From: Lolium rigidum
Taxonomy: Eukaryota; Streptophyta; Magnoliopsida; Poales; Poaceae
Reading direction: 5' to 3'
NCBI RefSeq assembly: GCF_022539505.1
Contig: NC_061514.1
Location: 342,844,644-342,908,643, forward strand
DNA length: 64,000 nt
Shown in pieces: positions 1-10,782 of this stretch. The position numbers were made by a program, and so were the translations under genes. The notes under the pieces were generated by a model. It ran no database searches. It was given only the letters and a program-made list of their open reading frames with translations, and had not been told where the DNA came from. Position 1 is the first letter of the stretch. Every line of letters begins with the position of its first letter.

Positions 1-434
1 TAATTCTGAATTTTGTTTTTTTACACACGCCGCATGACAAGCGTGTAGCACGTGAAGATGTACTTGCAAACTTTTTGTTTCAATTTTTTGACATTCCAAA
101 ATATATCTAAAATACATTTCAAATTAAAGAGAGCATATGCTCCCATGTGCCAAAACATCCACTCTTTTCGATTCATATTAAGTTATATCTTATTTTTTTA
201 GATGAAACACATGTATTCCATTATGGCACCACCAGATAATCAACAACCAAATATAGTGAATCTCACGGAAAATTTGCAACCCATACATTATGATTATCAA
301 GACCACCTCCCACACATAATGCCATCAGAGCGTGAGATGAGTTGCGACAGTTTGACAAGACATATTCAAAGCTATACGGGAAAAATTCAACAAGAACTTT
401 TGGCTCGAGGAATGGGCTCACCCAACTTTGAGAG
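1..434. other. Unclassified AT-rich DNA with a truncated short ORF
   Basis: The first 200 bases are AT-rich with no gene. An ATG at 202 opens a reading frame of about 78 codons (hydrophilic, rich in Gln, Pro, His and Ser) that runs to about 434, where a short LTR begins. The final codons and stop at 450 come from that LTR, so this may be a fragment of a larger ORF interrupted by insertion. I do not recognise the protein family; a chance ORF is equally possible. Confidence 0.3.
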
Positions 435-828
435 TGTTAGAGATGTATAGAACTCTTTCTTGTATATTCTCAGTGTACGAGGGGTTTTCCTGTATATTGT
501 AATACATGTATATGTACTGCCTATGGGTCCATTCACATCATGATATCAGAGCTTAGGTTTAGCTTCCTTTGCACGTAGCAACTATGTGCATTTTCCGCAC
601 TGTCGTTGTCATCGCCTTCGATCTCTCCGGCCGGCCTACACCAGCCTCGGCTGTCTCTTCCTTCGGCCGGCCTCCCAGTTTCCCGCCATGGCCGCCGACT
701 ATGAATGGCGCCGCACGTGGCCTCCTTCGGCACAACAGACACAAACTCCCTTCTCCACCTCTTTCTTTTCCGGCGCCCTCTCCTCCGCGCCATGCTCGTA
801 AGCTCCATACGACGTGGGCGAAGCTCAC
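435..828 (+). mobile_element. Copia-like short-LTR retrotransposon, 5' fragment
   Basis: A possible 106-bp LTR (435-540) begins TGTTAGAG and ends CACATCA. It is followed directly by TGATATCAGAGC, one mismatch from the TGGTATCAGAGC primer site complementary to initiator tRNA-Met. About 275 bases of leader follow, then the element is cut at 828 by a Gypsy LTR. No second LTR is visible, so the short LTR length is inferred only from the TG...CA ends. Nothing coding remains. A TRIM/SMART-type miniature element is an alternative. Confidence 0.45.
541..552 (+). promoter_or_regulatory. Primer binding site, tRNA-Met type
   Basis: TGATATCAGAGC lies immediately after a TG...CA LTR-like segment, where reverse transcription of the Copia-like fragment would be primed. 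It has one mismatch to the common plant TGGTATCAGAGC. Confidence 0.5.
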
Positions 829-2389
829 TGATACGTCTCAAACGTATCTATAATTTCTTATGTTCCATGCTAGTTTTATGACAATACTCACATGTTTTAT
901 ACACACTTTACATCATTTATATGCATTTTCCGGCATTAACCTATTAACGAGATGCCGAAGCGCCAGTTCCTGTTTTGTGCTGTTTTTGGTTTCAGAAATC
1001 CTACACAGGAAATATTCTCAGAATTGGACGAAACGAACGCCCAGGGTCTTATTTTTCCACGGAGCTTCCAAAAGACCGAAGGAGATACAAAGTGGGGCCA
1101 CGAGGTGGCGACACCACAAGGCGGAGCGGCCAAGGAGGGACCCGCGCCGCCCTATGGTGTGGGCCCCTCGAGCGCCTCCCGACTCTGCCCTTCCGCCTAC
1201 TTAAACTCTCCGTCGCGAAAACCCTATTACCGAGAGCCACGATACGAGAAAAGTTCCAGAGACGCCGCCGCCGCCAATCCCATCTCGGGGGATTCGGGAG
1301 ATCGCCTCCGGCACCCTGCCGGAGAGGGGAATCATCACCGGAGGGCTCTACATCACCATGCCCGCCTCCGGATTGATGCGTGAGTAGTTCATCCTTGGAC
1401 TATGGGTCCATAGCAGTAGCTAGATGGTTGTCTTCTCCTCATTGTGCTATCATGTTAGATCTTGTGAGCTGCCTATCATGATCAAGATCATCTATTTGTA
1501 ATGCTACATGTTGTGTTTGTTGGGATCCGATGAATATTGAATACTATGTCAAGTTGATTATCAATCTACAATATATGTGTTGTTTATGTTCTTGCATGCT
1601 CTCCGTTACTAGTAGAGGCTCTGGCCAAGTTGATACTTGTGACTCCAAGAGGGAGTATTTATGCTCGATAGTGGGTTCATGCCTCCATTAAATGCAGGAC
1701 GAGTGACGAGAAAGTTGTAAGGTTGTGGATGTGCTGTTGCCACTAGGGATAAAACATCAATGATTTGTCTAAGGATATTTGTGTTGATTACATTACACAC
1801 CATACTTAATGCAATTGTCTGTTGTTTGCAACTTAATACTGGAAGGGGTGCGGATGCTAACCCGAAGGTGGGCGGTCTATGTACTTTGTCGTAATGCCCT
1901 GATTAAATCTCATAGTAGTCATCATGATATGTATATGCATCTCTATTTGTCAATTGCCCAACTGTAATTTGTTCACCCAACATGCTATTTATCTTATTGG
2001 AGAGACACCACTAGTGAACTATGGACCCCGGTCCATTCTTTTACATCTGAAATACAGTCAATTGTAATCTCTGTTCTCTGTTGTTCTTCACAAGCAAACA
2101 TCATTCTCCACACCATACGTTTAATCCTTTGTTTACAGCAAGCCGGTGAGATTGACAACCTCACTGTTAAGTTGGGGCAAAGTATTTTGGTTGTGTTGTG
2201 CAGGTTCCACGTTGGCGCCGGAATCCCTGGTGTTGTGCCGCACTACACTCCTCCACCAACAACCTTCACGTGGCCTTCATCTCCTACTGGTTCGATAACC
2301 TTTGTTTCTTACTGAGGGAAAACTTGCTGCTGTACGCATCACACCTTCCTCTTGGGGTTCCCAACGGACGTGTGCTTCACGCGTTATCA
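829..2389 (+). repeat. 5' LTR of Gypsy element F
   Basis: The LTR is bounded by TG at 829 and CA at 2389 and is followed at 2401 by the PBS. It contains the GC-rich segment near 1090-1190 with CCAAG/GCGGCC motifs that also occurs in the LTRs of A, B and E. Short ORFs in it are not credible genes. No second LTR is present to confirm the ends. Confidence 0.7.
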
Positions 2390-2400
2390 AGCACTTTTTC

Positions 2401-2418
2401 TGGCGCCGCTGCCGGGGA
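2401..2418 (+). promoter_or_regulatory. Primer binding site, tRNA-Asp type
   Basis: TGGCGCCGCTGCCGGGGA differs by one base from the TGGCGCCGTTGCCGGGGA found in element A. That sequence is complementary to the 3' end of plant tRNA-Asp(GTC). Confidence 0.75.
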
Positions 2419-2656
2419 GATCAAGACACGCTGCAAGGGGAGTCTCTCACATCCAATCTCTTTACTTTGTTATTGTCTTGCTTTACTTTATTTTATTTTC
2501 TGTTTTGTTTGCTTTCTTTATATCAACAACACAAAAAAATTAGTTGCTTTACTTTATTTCATTTGTCTTGTTTGCTTCTTATATCAAAAACATAAAAAAA
2601 TTAGTTACTTGCATTTACTCTACTTTATTTAGTTTGCTTTATTTATTACTGCTAAA

Positions 2657-2890
2657 ATGAATGCTCCTGAGAACACTAAGTTGTGTGATTTCACTAGCAC
2701 CAATAATAATGATTTTATATGCACTCCTATTGCTCCACCTGCTACAAGGTTTGACAAAAAAAAGACACATAAGGAGGTGCAACGGCATCTAAGGCGAAGA
2801 ATGAACTATTTGAAGACTATGCTGACACCCATGTTGGATAATGCACTCCTTAACCGTGTCCTTCAATCGTGTAGACACCTTCATAAATAG
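2657..2890 (+). pseudogene. Gypsy gag N-terminal fragment
   Basis: A 77-residue ORF starts with the first ATG after the PBS and leader of element F, in the position where gag begins. It is basic in its second half (KKKTHKEVQ...RRRM) and has no zinc knuckle or capsid core, so only the N-terminal end of a gag is left. The stop at 2888 lies at or near the truncation point. Assignment rests on position within the element rather than on a recognised domain. Confidence 0.4.
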
Positions 2891-4010
2891 CTCTTTGTTC
2901 TCCACCCGAAGTACACCGGTAATGACTAGCATAAGAGAACAATTTTTATCGGGGGTCTCATTCTATTCTTCCATTTCTCTCTCCTCATCACCCATTGAGA
3001 GTTGCCAAGTTCGTCCCGAATCCCTATCTCTCCTCCGATGGTTTCGCCGTCGGCTGGTGTGGTAGAGGGAGAGGACGTTGCTCTCCTCTTGCAAAATAAT
3101 ACTTGCAATAGGGTTAGTTGTAGTTTAGTGTTTGCCCTTGTAGCTTGCCTTTCCATGCCGCGAGAAGTGTGTTGCGGTGAGGATCCGTCGGTGACCTCCT
3201 TTGTTTTTCCTCCATGGTGAAGGCCACGAAAGGGGTGAAAATCAGGCACATGCTTCTGCAATAAGTTCGGCGGAGCTCTATTTTGTTAGTGATTTGCCTG
3301 ATCTATTCGTCGTAGTGGCGGAAGGAGGGTTGAGGCACCATGATCTGTTCATGAAGTTACGGTTATTAGGAGTTCATACATTCCGGCGATGTCTTGCCAT
3401 TGTAATGTTTGGCTCATGAGGCGGCCACTCCGTGCATTAGTGCCATCCTTGCGCCTCATCTCTTTCTTCCTACCGGTCGACATGGCACATAGGAGGATCG
3501 TCAACTTTGGCGTGGCGACGCACGCCTACCTTGACTCAAGTGGCGCAGTCCCCGACGACAAGGTGGGTGGCCATACTTTGAGGCCCTATCACAAGAACGG
3601 TTGAGAAGTACTAGATTGCAGTGTATACTTCTTTTGTAGGGTCCTTGCTGTAAAAGAGTGAGAAACATGTTGTGACTTCTAACGTCTTTGTAACTTGTAT
3701 GCCCATCGCTTAAGCAGCATCCAAATCCTTGGGGACTCTTTCCCTTCTAAAGAAAAAGCTAATAACTATAGGCTCGAGGTTGTAGCTCATATATGTAGCA
3801 CGCACATGAGATTATCAAAAGTAAAGAACACTTGTAACAAAAATATCTTTTCCATTGTATTCGTTCCTCTTTAAACCTCTTTGAGAAAAGGAGAGAGAGA
3901 GAGAGCAAAGAGAACCCATCAAGTAAATAAAGTAGCTCGTCGGAAAGCTACACTATACAGCTGGGAAAGCCTTGTATTTGGCCATGGCAAAATTACAATC
4001 GTTGATAGGC
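2891..4010. other. Unclassified stretch without a gene
   Basis: No credible ORF, LTR or terminal repeat is visible. There are short unrelated ORFs on both strands, a UTR-like segment near 3600-3750, and a short GA microsatellite near 3889-3905. It may be a remnant of a TE 3' region or a decayed gene flank. Confidence 0.5.
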
Positions 4011-4013
4011 TAA

Positions 4014-4110
4014 GGGCATCTCCAGCGGCGCGACGCAAACGGACGTAGAGTGACCGTTTTTGTTCGCCGTGACCGGAAATGCGTCTGGCACCACCTCCAG
4101 CGGGGTGACT
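4014..4110 (+). mobile_element. Harbinger-like (or MITE) terminal fragment
   Basis: GGGCATCTCCAGCGGCGCG begins at 4014, preceded by TAA at 4011-4013, which suits the three-base TSD of PIF/Harbinger elements. A second copy of the motif CTCCAGCGGGGTGAC lies near 4096-4110. The other terminus is not found, so this is a truncated end. Classification is tentative. Confidence 0.4.
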
Positions 4111-5440
4111 CAAGGCAAGCTATACTCTTGCAAGCTACCTTGTGCAAAGCTCTAATAGAGCAAGGCACCATTACATATTACTTTGTGTTTAATGATCTCA
4201 ACCCAAGTTTTTACCTTACAAGTTTTTGGCTTTGGTTTATCAAGGTTTATTTTTGATTCATGATTCACATGGTCTAGATATGGAGTATTACAAGAGTAAA
4301 AGTTAGCTTAGAGAACTACAAGTTAGTTAGCACCCCTCATGATTAGTTGCTAGTGCTAAACTAAAATTGACTATTCTAGATGGGAACATGTGAATCAAAT
4401 GACTTTGAAAACCTTAGAATGATGAGTCGTTCTATTGAAAGTTTTGAAGGTGAATATGACTTGTGAATGACATGGTGAATTTTACAAAAACTGATGGTTG
4501 GGTTTGGATGCGATACCATTCCAATTTTAGAGTACCCCCACAATACCTGATTATGGGTAGGGCTTAACTGAAAATTTATGCACTTTAGTATGGGTTCCCT
4601 CTAAACAAGCGTCATAGGGGTTATGCCGAGGCTGCCTCCGTGAAATGTGAAATGACGTGAAAATGAGGTGAATGTCCTACCCAAGCCATGTGCAGTTCCC
4701 AGGCTAGCAGATTGCTTTCACTGGGAGGCCAAGCTCATGGGGAGAGGTGCCTATACTAGGGTATATAAGTGAAAGGTTATGGTTGATGATCCGCATATTG
4801 AGTATGATTATTCAGGGTTATCCCTGGCGGATGTAATCAAAAGTTGTGGTACAAGTGTACAACCTCTGCAGAGTGTAAACCTATTCGAATAGTCGTGTCC
4901 GGGTTATGGACGATTGGAAAGGCCATACCGTTCCGTCATCACACCATTTTCAAACTGTGACATGTGAAGGGTGAATGGTGACTTGAACTTGAAAGGTAAA
5001 TTTGACTTGATCACAACAGAGTTGTGGGAATGACACTAATGTTCCCACCTGAGTTAGTTAGGCAAATAAAGAGTCTTTTACTACTAAGTGCTTATGAAAT
5101 AAAACTGGCTTTATGCAAATAATGCTAGAGCTTAGAACCCCCTTCTATAATTGATAGTGCTTACACTAGTATTAGTTTGCGAGTACTTTAAAGTACTCAT
5201 GGCTGTGTCCCTGGCTATTCAAATGGCCAGACTATGAAGAGGAGAACCAGTACCAGGAAGATGGACAGCAGGACGTCTATAATAACTAGGACTACTCCTG
5301 ACGTCAAGCGTTGCCTGTGGAACAGATGGACCGCGACCGCTACTTCGCTTCCGCTATGTGTTTTGTAATTGGATCTCTAGATCCACTATGTTGTAAGACT
5401 AGATCATGTGATCCTTTGTTGTAAGACGACTATGGTTTGT
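4111..5440 (+). repeat. Diverged Tekay-type LTR fragment
   Basis: The segment near 4500-5400 parallels, at low identity, the 3' part of the LTR of element C. Shared landmarks include the cluster around 4900 (CTATTCGAATAG...) and the TTTGCGAGTAC...GTCCCTGGCTATT...GGCCAGACTATGA block at 5170-5240. It is cut abruptly at about 5440 by a CRM-like pol fragment. The block 5231-5289 retains an open acidic mini-exon (see findings). No terminal TG/CA or PBS remains. Confidence 0.6.
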
Positions 5441-5441
5441 A

Positions 5442-7717
5442 ATGAATGATGTTTTGCGTGATTTTATTGGCAAGTTTGTGGTTGTGTACTTTGATGACAT
5501 ATTAATCTACAGCCGCAATGAATCTGATCATTCTATACATATTAGACATGTTTTGCAAGTGTTGCGTGATAATAAACTCTATGGTAATCTTGAGAAGTGC
5601 ACATTTTGCAAAGATAAGGTCATATTTCTGGGTTATGTTGTCTCTAAGCATGGACTAGAAGTAGATGTGTCTAAAATTGAAGCTATTCAAAATTGGCCTA
5701 CTCCCATGAATGTGAGTCAAGTAAGAAGTTTTCATGGTCTTGCTGAGTTTTATAGAAGATTTGTGCCCAACTTTAGTACTATTGCTGCACCTTTGAATGA
5801 ATTGACTAAAAAGGGTGTTGTCTTTGAGTGGGGCGTAGCCCAAGATCATGCTTTTGATGAACTGAAAAGATTGTTAACTTCTGCACCGTTGCTTGCACTT
5901 CCTGATTTCAATAAGAAATTTGAGATTGAATGTGATGCTAGTGGTATTGGAATTGGTGGCGTGTTGATGCAAGAGGGACGTCCAATTGCATATTTTCTGA
6001 GAAACTTTCTGGTGCTAAGTTGAACTATCCTATATATGATAAAGAATTGTATGCTTTAATTAGAGTTCTTGAGGTTTGGCAACATTACTTATAGCCAAAA
6101 GAATTTATCATACATTTTGATCATGAAGCTTTAAAATATCTGAAAGCTCAATCTAACTTGCATAGGCGTCTTGCTAAGTGAGTTGAGTTCATTGAGTCTT
6201 TTCCATACATTATTAAGCATAAGAAGGGAAAAGATAATATTGTTGTTATTGCTCTATCTAGGAAGAATATGCTATTAAATCAACTTGATGTTAAAATTCC
6301 TGATCATGATTTGTATGCTACTGATCATGATTTTGCTGAACCATATCGCTTGTATGCTATTGGTAAATCATGGGAGAAATATCACATACATGATGGGTTC
6401 TTGTTTAGAGCTAACAAACTATGTGTTCCAGAATCGTCTGTGTGTTTGCTCTTATTGCAGGAATCACATGCTGGAGGTTTGACGGGTCACTTTGGGCGTG
6501 AGAAGACGCTACTCATGCTCGCTTATAATTTTTATTGGCCAAAGATGAGGCGGGATGTGGACAGGTATGTGAAGAGGTGCATTACTTGCAACAAGTCCAA
6601 GTCCAAGCTGAAGCCTCATGGTTTGTATACTCCGTTACCGGCACCTACTACACCATGGGAAGACATTAGTATGGATTTTGTGTTGGGGTTGCCGCGTACT
6701 AAAAGACGCCATGATTCTATATTTGTGGTAGTGAATAGATTCTCTAAGATGTCACACTTTATTGCCTGCCACAAGAGCGACGATGTGTCGCATATTGCTA
6801 ACCCGTTTTTCAGGGAGATTGTACGTCTACATGGAGTCCCAAAGATTATTGTTTCTGATCGTGACATGAAGTTTATGAGCTACTTCTGGAAGACGCTTTG
6901 GAGAAGGCTGGGGACGAAGCTACTTTTCAGTACTACTTGTCATCCCCAAACTGATGGTGAAACTGAAGTGGTGAATAGAACATTGTCACAACTGTTGAGA
7001 TCCATGATCAAGAAGAACCTGAAGGAGTGGGAATATTGTTTGCCGCATGTGGAGTTTGCTTATAACGGGGCGGTACATTCTACCACGGAGTTGTGTCCCT
7101 TTGAGGTGGTGTATGGTTTCAAACCCATTACTCCACTTGATTTGTTGCCTTTGCCCATACATGAGAGAGTCAATATGGAGGCATCAAAGAGGGCAGATTT
7201 TGTGAGCAAGATTCATGTAAAGACTAAAGAGTTGATAGAGAAGAAAGGCAAGAGCGATACTGCAAGGGTGAACAAGAAGCGCAAGGAGATATTGTTCAAG
7301 CTTGGTGATATGGTCTGGGTACATTTTTGCAAGGATAGGTTCCCGAAGTTACGGAAGTCCAAGTTGCTTCCTCGTGGTGCTGGTCCTTACAAAGTGCTTG
7401 CCAAGATCAACGATAATGAATACTCTATAGATCTTCCAATTGATGAGTTTGGTGTCAGCATTTCTTTCAATGTGGCTGATTTGACACCATATGACGGAGA
7501 AGACCTTGGAGCGTCGAGGTCGACGCCTTTTGAAGGGGGGGGGGGAGATGATGAGGACATCCCTACTACACTACTACCTCCGTCATTGCAAGATGAAGAT
7601 GATGCTGCTGTGAAGCTCAAATCCAATGAAGTCAGGGTTGGACCAATGACACGAGCTCGTGCGAAGCTACTCAAACAACAGGTGAACTTGTTCCTAAGTG
7701 ATACTTTGATCGATTAG
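5442..7717 (+). pseudogene. Broken Gypsy pol: RT, RNase H, integrase (CRM-like)
   Basis: The first reading frame (5442-about 5995) enters RT at the catalytic YFDDILIYS motif and reaches the start of RNase H ([17 protein letters not shown]). A frameshift near 5995 and in-frame stops at 6092-6094 (TAG) and 6179-6181 (TGA, where Trp is expected) break RNase H. From 6269 an open frame of 482 codons holds the integrase HHCC zinc finger (HFGREKT...CITCNKSK), then the core with Asp (MDFVLGLP), Asp (VSDRDMKF) and Glu (GETEVVNRTL), then a C-terminal domain with a GDMVWVHF motif. The tail has a run of ten or more G bases near 7540 and ends in an MTRARAKLLKQQVN motif. The N-terminal half of RT is missing, so this copy is inactive. 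Confidence 0.85.
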
Positions 7718-8505
7718 AATTTTATACTGCCTAAGTCCTATTACTTATGTATGATTAGGTACGAAGAGGGAGCAAGCATCGCACGAGGAGGAGAGGAGCA
7801 GCTGGACAAGAAGCTGGACATGGAGCTAGACATGAAGACATCCCATGGACGCGCGAGGGAGGAGCGGGAGGCATGCGTGAGGGAAGAAGAAGAAGAAGCA
7901 GTCCAGCCCGGCGCCAGGCCCGGTCTGACCGGCCGCCACGCCGGCCGACCCGACGCCAGAACTGGTCCAACCGGCCCCCACGCCGGGTGAGCCCGGTTTC
8001 AACCGGATCCTGCACTCGTGCCAGCGGAGGACGTTCTGTTTGTCACCGGTCATGATCCGGCCCCAGGCCCGGTCGACCGGCTCTTGAGCCGGCCGAGTCC
8101 GAGTCTGTCTCGACCAGATCCCGATCTGGGTCGGTTATTTTTGTATTTTCTCGAACCCTGGTCGTCCTAAACCACTATATAAGTGCCCAGGACGCCCCCA
8201 AATTAGTTTTAGACCACGTTTAAGATAAACCCTAGTTCATAGTTGATTGCTTTGCAACTCTATTGAATCTCTACACCATATTGCATTGATTTGGTGTATA
8301 CCCTAAAAAAGTCTTGTGTGATCTGCTGTTCCATTGGGAATTAGACGGTTGCAACTTACCGCTTCGTGATCGGCGGCTACGTGCGCAAGTGTGTGGAGTT
8401 GTGAATATCTTGCAGGGTTGAGAGCTGTTGCATTGGCGACAGGGACCAATCGAGGGATCTCGTTGCGTCATACAAGTTATCATCCACTTCATCATCAAAT
8501 ATCTC
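7718..8505 (+). repeat. Probable 3' LTR of the CRM-like element
   Basis: GC-rich, CCGG-rich sequence follows the pol stop. After it come a TATA box (8176-8183), an AT-rich leader and a final segment that stops where Reina-type RNase H begins. Exact ends are not visible because no second LTR is present. Confidence 0.45.
8176..8183 (+). promoter_or_regulatory. LTR TATA box
   Basis: TATATAAG lies in a GC-rich upstream context inside the putative LTR of the CRM-like element, followed by a leader-like stretch. Confidence 0.5.
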
Positions 8506-10250
8506 CGTTGTGTTCATCCCGTGTTCATCATCACCACCGTGCTTACTGAGAAGATTGGGCAACCCCTTATCAACTAAGCTTCTGGGATTACAATATCGTA
8601 TTGTATATAAAAAGAGTGTTGACAATCCGGTAGCGGATGCCCTGTCAAGACATATCCATGAAGGCACAGAAGAAGTCCAGTCATTGTCACAATGCAAACC
8701 AATTTGGCTTGAGTCTGTAGTGCACGGTTACACTGAGGACAGTGAGGCATCTGACAAATTGGCTCAGATGGTTGTTTGTTCCAAAATTGGCAATTACACC
8801 CTTCACAAAGGCTTGATCAGACATAAAGGCGGGATTTGGCTTGGAAGAAATGCTGCTCTACAGCAGGACATTTTGCGGGTTTTGCATTCTAGTGCCATTG
8901 GAGGCCACTCGGGGTTTCATGCTACGTACAATAGAGTGAAGCATTTGTTTTCTTGGCCTGGTCTCAAAAAGCATGTGAAAACTTATGTGGCAAACTGTCA
9001 AGTTTGTCAACAAGCCAAGACATAAAGGATTCCTTATCCAGGGTTGTTGGAGCCATTAGATGTTCCCAAAAAGGCTTGGCAAGTGGTCAGTATGGATTTC
9101 ATCACTGGCCTGCCATTATCTGCTGGTATTTCTTGCATTTTGGTGGTGGTTGACACATTTTCAAAATTTTCTCACTTCATACCTATTGCTCAGCCCTTCA
9201 CAGCAACGTCAGTGGCCAAAGTGTTCATAAAGAAGTCTTCAGATTACACAGCATGCCTGAAGCAATTGTATCTGATAGGGATCCAGTATTTACAAGTGCG
9301 TTTTGGCAGGAATTATTTCGCCTAACTGACACAAAGTTGAAAATGAGTTCAGCTCGACACCTGAAACTGATGGCCAAACAGTGAGGGTAAATCAATGTTT
9401 GGAAGGCTACTTGCGTTGTTTTGTCAGTTCTTGTCAGAAGAAATGGGTGCAATGGATTCCTCTAGCCGAATTTTGGTACAACACTACAGTACACAGTACG
9501 CTGGGTAAAACACCCTTTGAGGTGCTTTACGGGCATGCACCTAGACATTTTGGTGTGGATGTGACTGAGTCTTGTGCCATAACTGATCTGGATCAATGGT
9601 TGAAAGAAAGGGACACGATGGTGGGTTTGTTGCGCCAGTATTTGCTACGGCAACAACAACGAATGAAAACGCAGGCAGACAAGCATCGCATTGAAAGACA
9701 TTTCCAAGTGGGGGACTGTGTCTATCTGAAACTGCAGCCGTATGTGCAAAAATCTGTAGCGGTTCAAGAAAATCGTAAATTGGCGTTCAGATTCTATGGG
9801 CCTTATAAAATTCTGGAAAAAATTCGAAAAGTTGCCTACAGATTGCAGTTGCCGCAGTCCAGCCAGATACACTCAGTGATCCATGTTTCACAACTGAAAA
9901 AAGCAGTGGGTGCACAAACAGTAGTGCATACTGATCTGCCGGATGGTGAACAGGTGGAACCAATACCGGAGATGATCCTCGACAAGCGTTGGATCAAGAA
10001 AGGGGCATCATCGCAGTGTCAGGTTTTGGTTCGATGGACTGGGTTACCTGACTCTTTGGGTACTTGGGAATGCATGGAACATTTGAAACGCAGGTATCCG
10101 AAGTCGCCAGCTTGGGGACAAGCTGGACCTCAAGGGGCGGGGAATGTTATGGACCAAGACAGTGACATGCCATCAGGCAAACAAAGGCGCAAGCAACAGA
10201 AGGCTGGTCGTCGTCCAGCTAGGATTAGTGGGCCAGAATGGACTACTTGA
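8506..10250 (+). pseudogene. Reina-type chromovirus pol 3' half with chromodomain
   Basis: This is the end of RNase H (KLLGLQYRIVYKK...NPVADALSR, from about 8575) followed by integrase. The zinc finger is present (GGHSGFHATYNRVKH...CQVCQQAK) and an in-frame TAA at 9023-9025 interrupts it. The core (VVSMDFITGLP, then SDRDPVFTS) is broken by a frameshift near 9230 and another near 9360. The last frame (9381-10250) carries the catalytic Glu region, the GPYKIL C-terminal domain and, at 9972-10100, a chromodomain (MILDKRWIKKG...VLVRWTGLP...TWE). Such chromodomains direct integration toward modified chromatin. At least one stop and two frameshifts make it inactive. The fragment abuts the CRM-like LTR directly, so the two elements are joined by truncation or recombination. 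Confidence 0.85.
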
Positions 10251-10688
10251 CATCCAATCAGAGAAGCCCGATGATGATGTTCAAGGATCCACGTGTACCT
10301 GTTAGTTGGGGAAAAGGTGTTAAAGCCACCATCGCAAGGAAGAGCTCGTTGTCGATTGACCAGATTGTAACCATCTGTCCTTGTATCTCCTTGCTTCTCT
10401 CCTTTCCCAAACTACTTCTCTGTTTCCCTATCTCCTTGCTGATTCAAGACACTTGCTACTCTGTTGTATCCTCGTGAATCTGTGAGAAGAAGTAGTAGTC
10501 CAGTAACAGCCCGGCAACGCACATCAATACGATATAGTGGGCAAAGAAAAATGCAGCAACATCAGTGGCATGTGGCATCATGTGGTGCATAAGAATCACC
10601 CCTCTGGTATCATCATATTTCGAGGTTTATCCAAAAGGAATATGTAGTGAAAATAATCCAAACACCATAATTAAGTACTTCTTTCAAC
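10251..10688. other. Reina 3' end remnant and flank, no gene
   Basis: The first about 270 bases are C/T-rich and probably include the short 3' LTR of the Reina fragment, but no boundary is clear. The rest, up to the poly(A) signal of the minus-strand gene, is AT-rich with no credible ORF. Confidence 0.45.
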
Positions 10689-10694
10689 TTTATT
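10689..10694 (-). terminator. Poly(A) signal AATAAA
   Basis: TTTATT on the plus strand reads AATAAA on the minus strand, about 90 bases beyond the stop codon of the minus-strand gene at 10783. Spacing and strand fit a plant polyadenylation signal. Confidence 0.45.
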
Positions 10695-10782
10695 GCCCTA
10701 CAAAGATACAAAGATTTTTGGTATCCATCCTAAAGAAAAGAAGAAAAAAAGAAGACAGAAATGTGTTGTATGCTACGGTTCT

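Larger units (their letters stand above)
829..2890 (+). mobile_element. Gypsy LTR-retrotransposon F, 5' LTR plus gag stub
   Basis: A complete LTR (829-2389, about 1.56 kb) starts TGATACGTCTC and ends GTTATCA. It is followed after 11 bases by a tRNA-Asp type PBS, a T-rich leader with repeated Ser/Leu-codon-like TTTACTTT tracts, and the first 78 codons of a gag-like ORF. The copy then loses similarity to anything I recognise, at about 2840-2900, so it is truncated and has no 3' LTR in the window. The terminal TGATACGTC motif is shared with elements A, B and E. Confidence 0.75.
5441..8505 (+). mobile_element. CRM-like chromovirus fragment: pol and 3' LTR
   Basis: A 5'-truncated Gypsy element begins inside reverse transcriptase. 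It runs through RNase H and integrase to a terminal segment with promoter-like features (TATATAAG at 8176) that is probably its 3' LTR. The C-terminus lacks a classical chromodomain and ends in an acidic tail followed by an MTRARAK-type motif, which I associate with CRM-type plant chromoviruses. No gag, protease, 5' LTR or TSD is present. Confidence 0.65.

Noticed and set aside
7387..7674. Minus-strand ORF over the end of the CRM-like integrase
   Set aside because: A shadow of the sense integrase tail, driven by the G-run and acidic codons.
9972..10100. Host chromodomain protein gene
   Set aside because: The chromodomain is fused to a Reina integrase in the same frame and position as in chromoviruses, so it is not a separate host gene.
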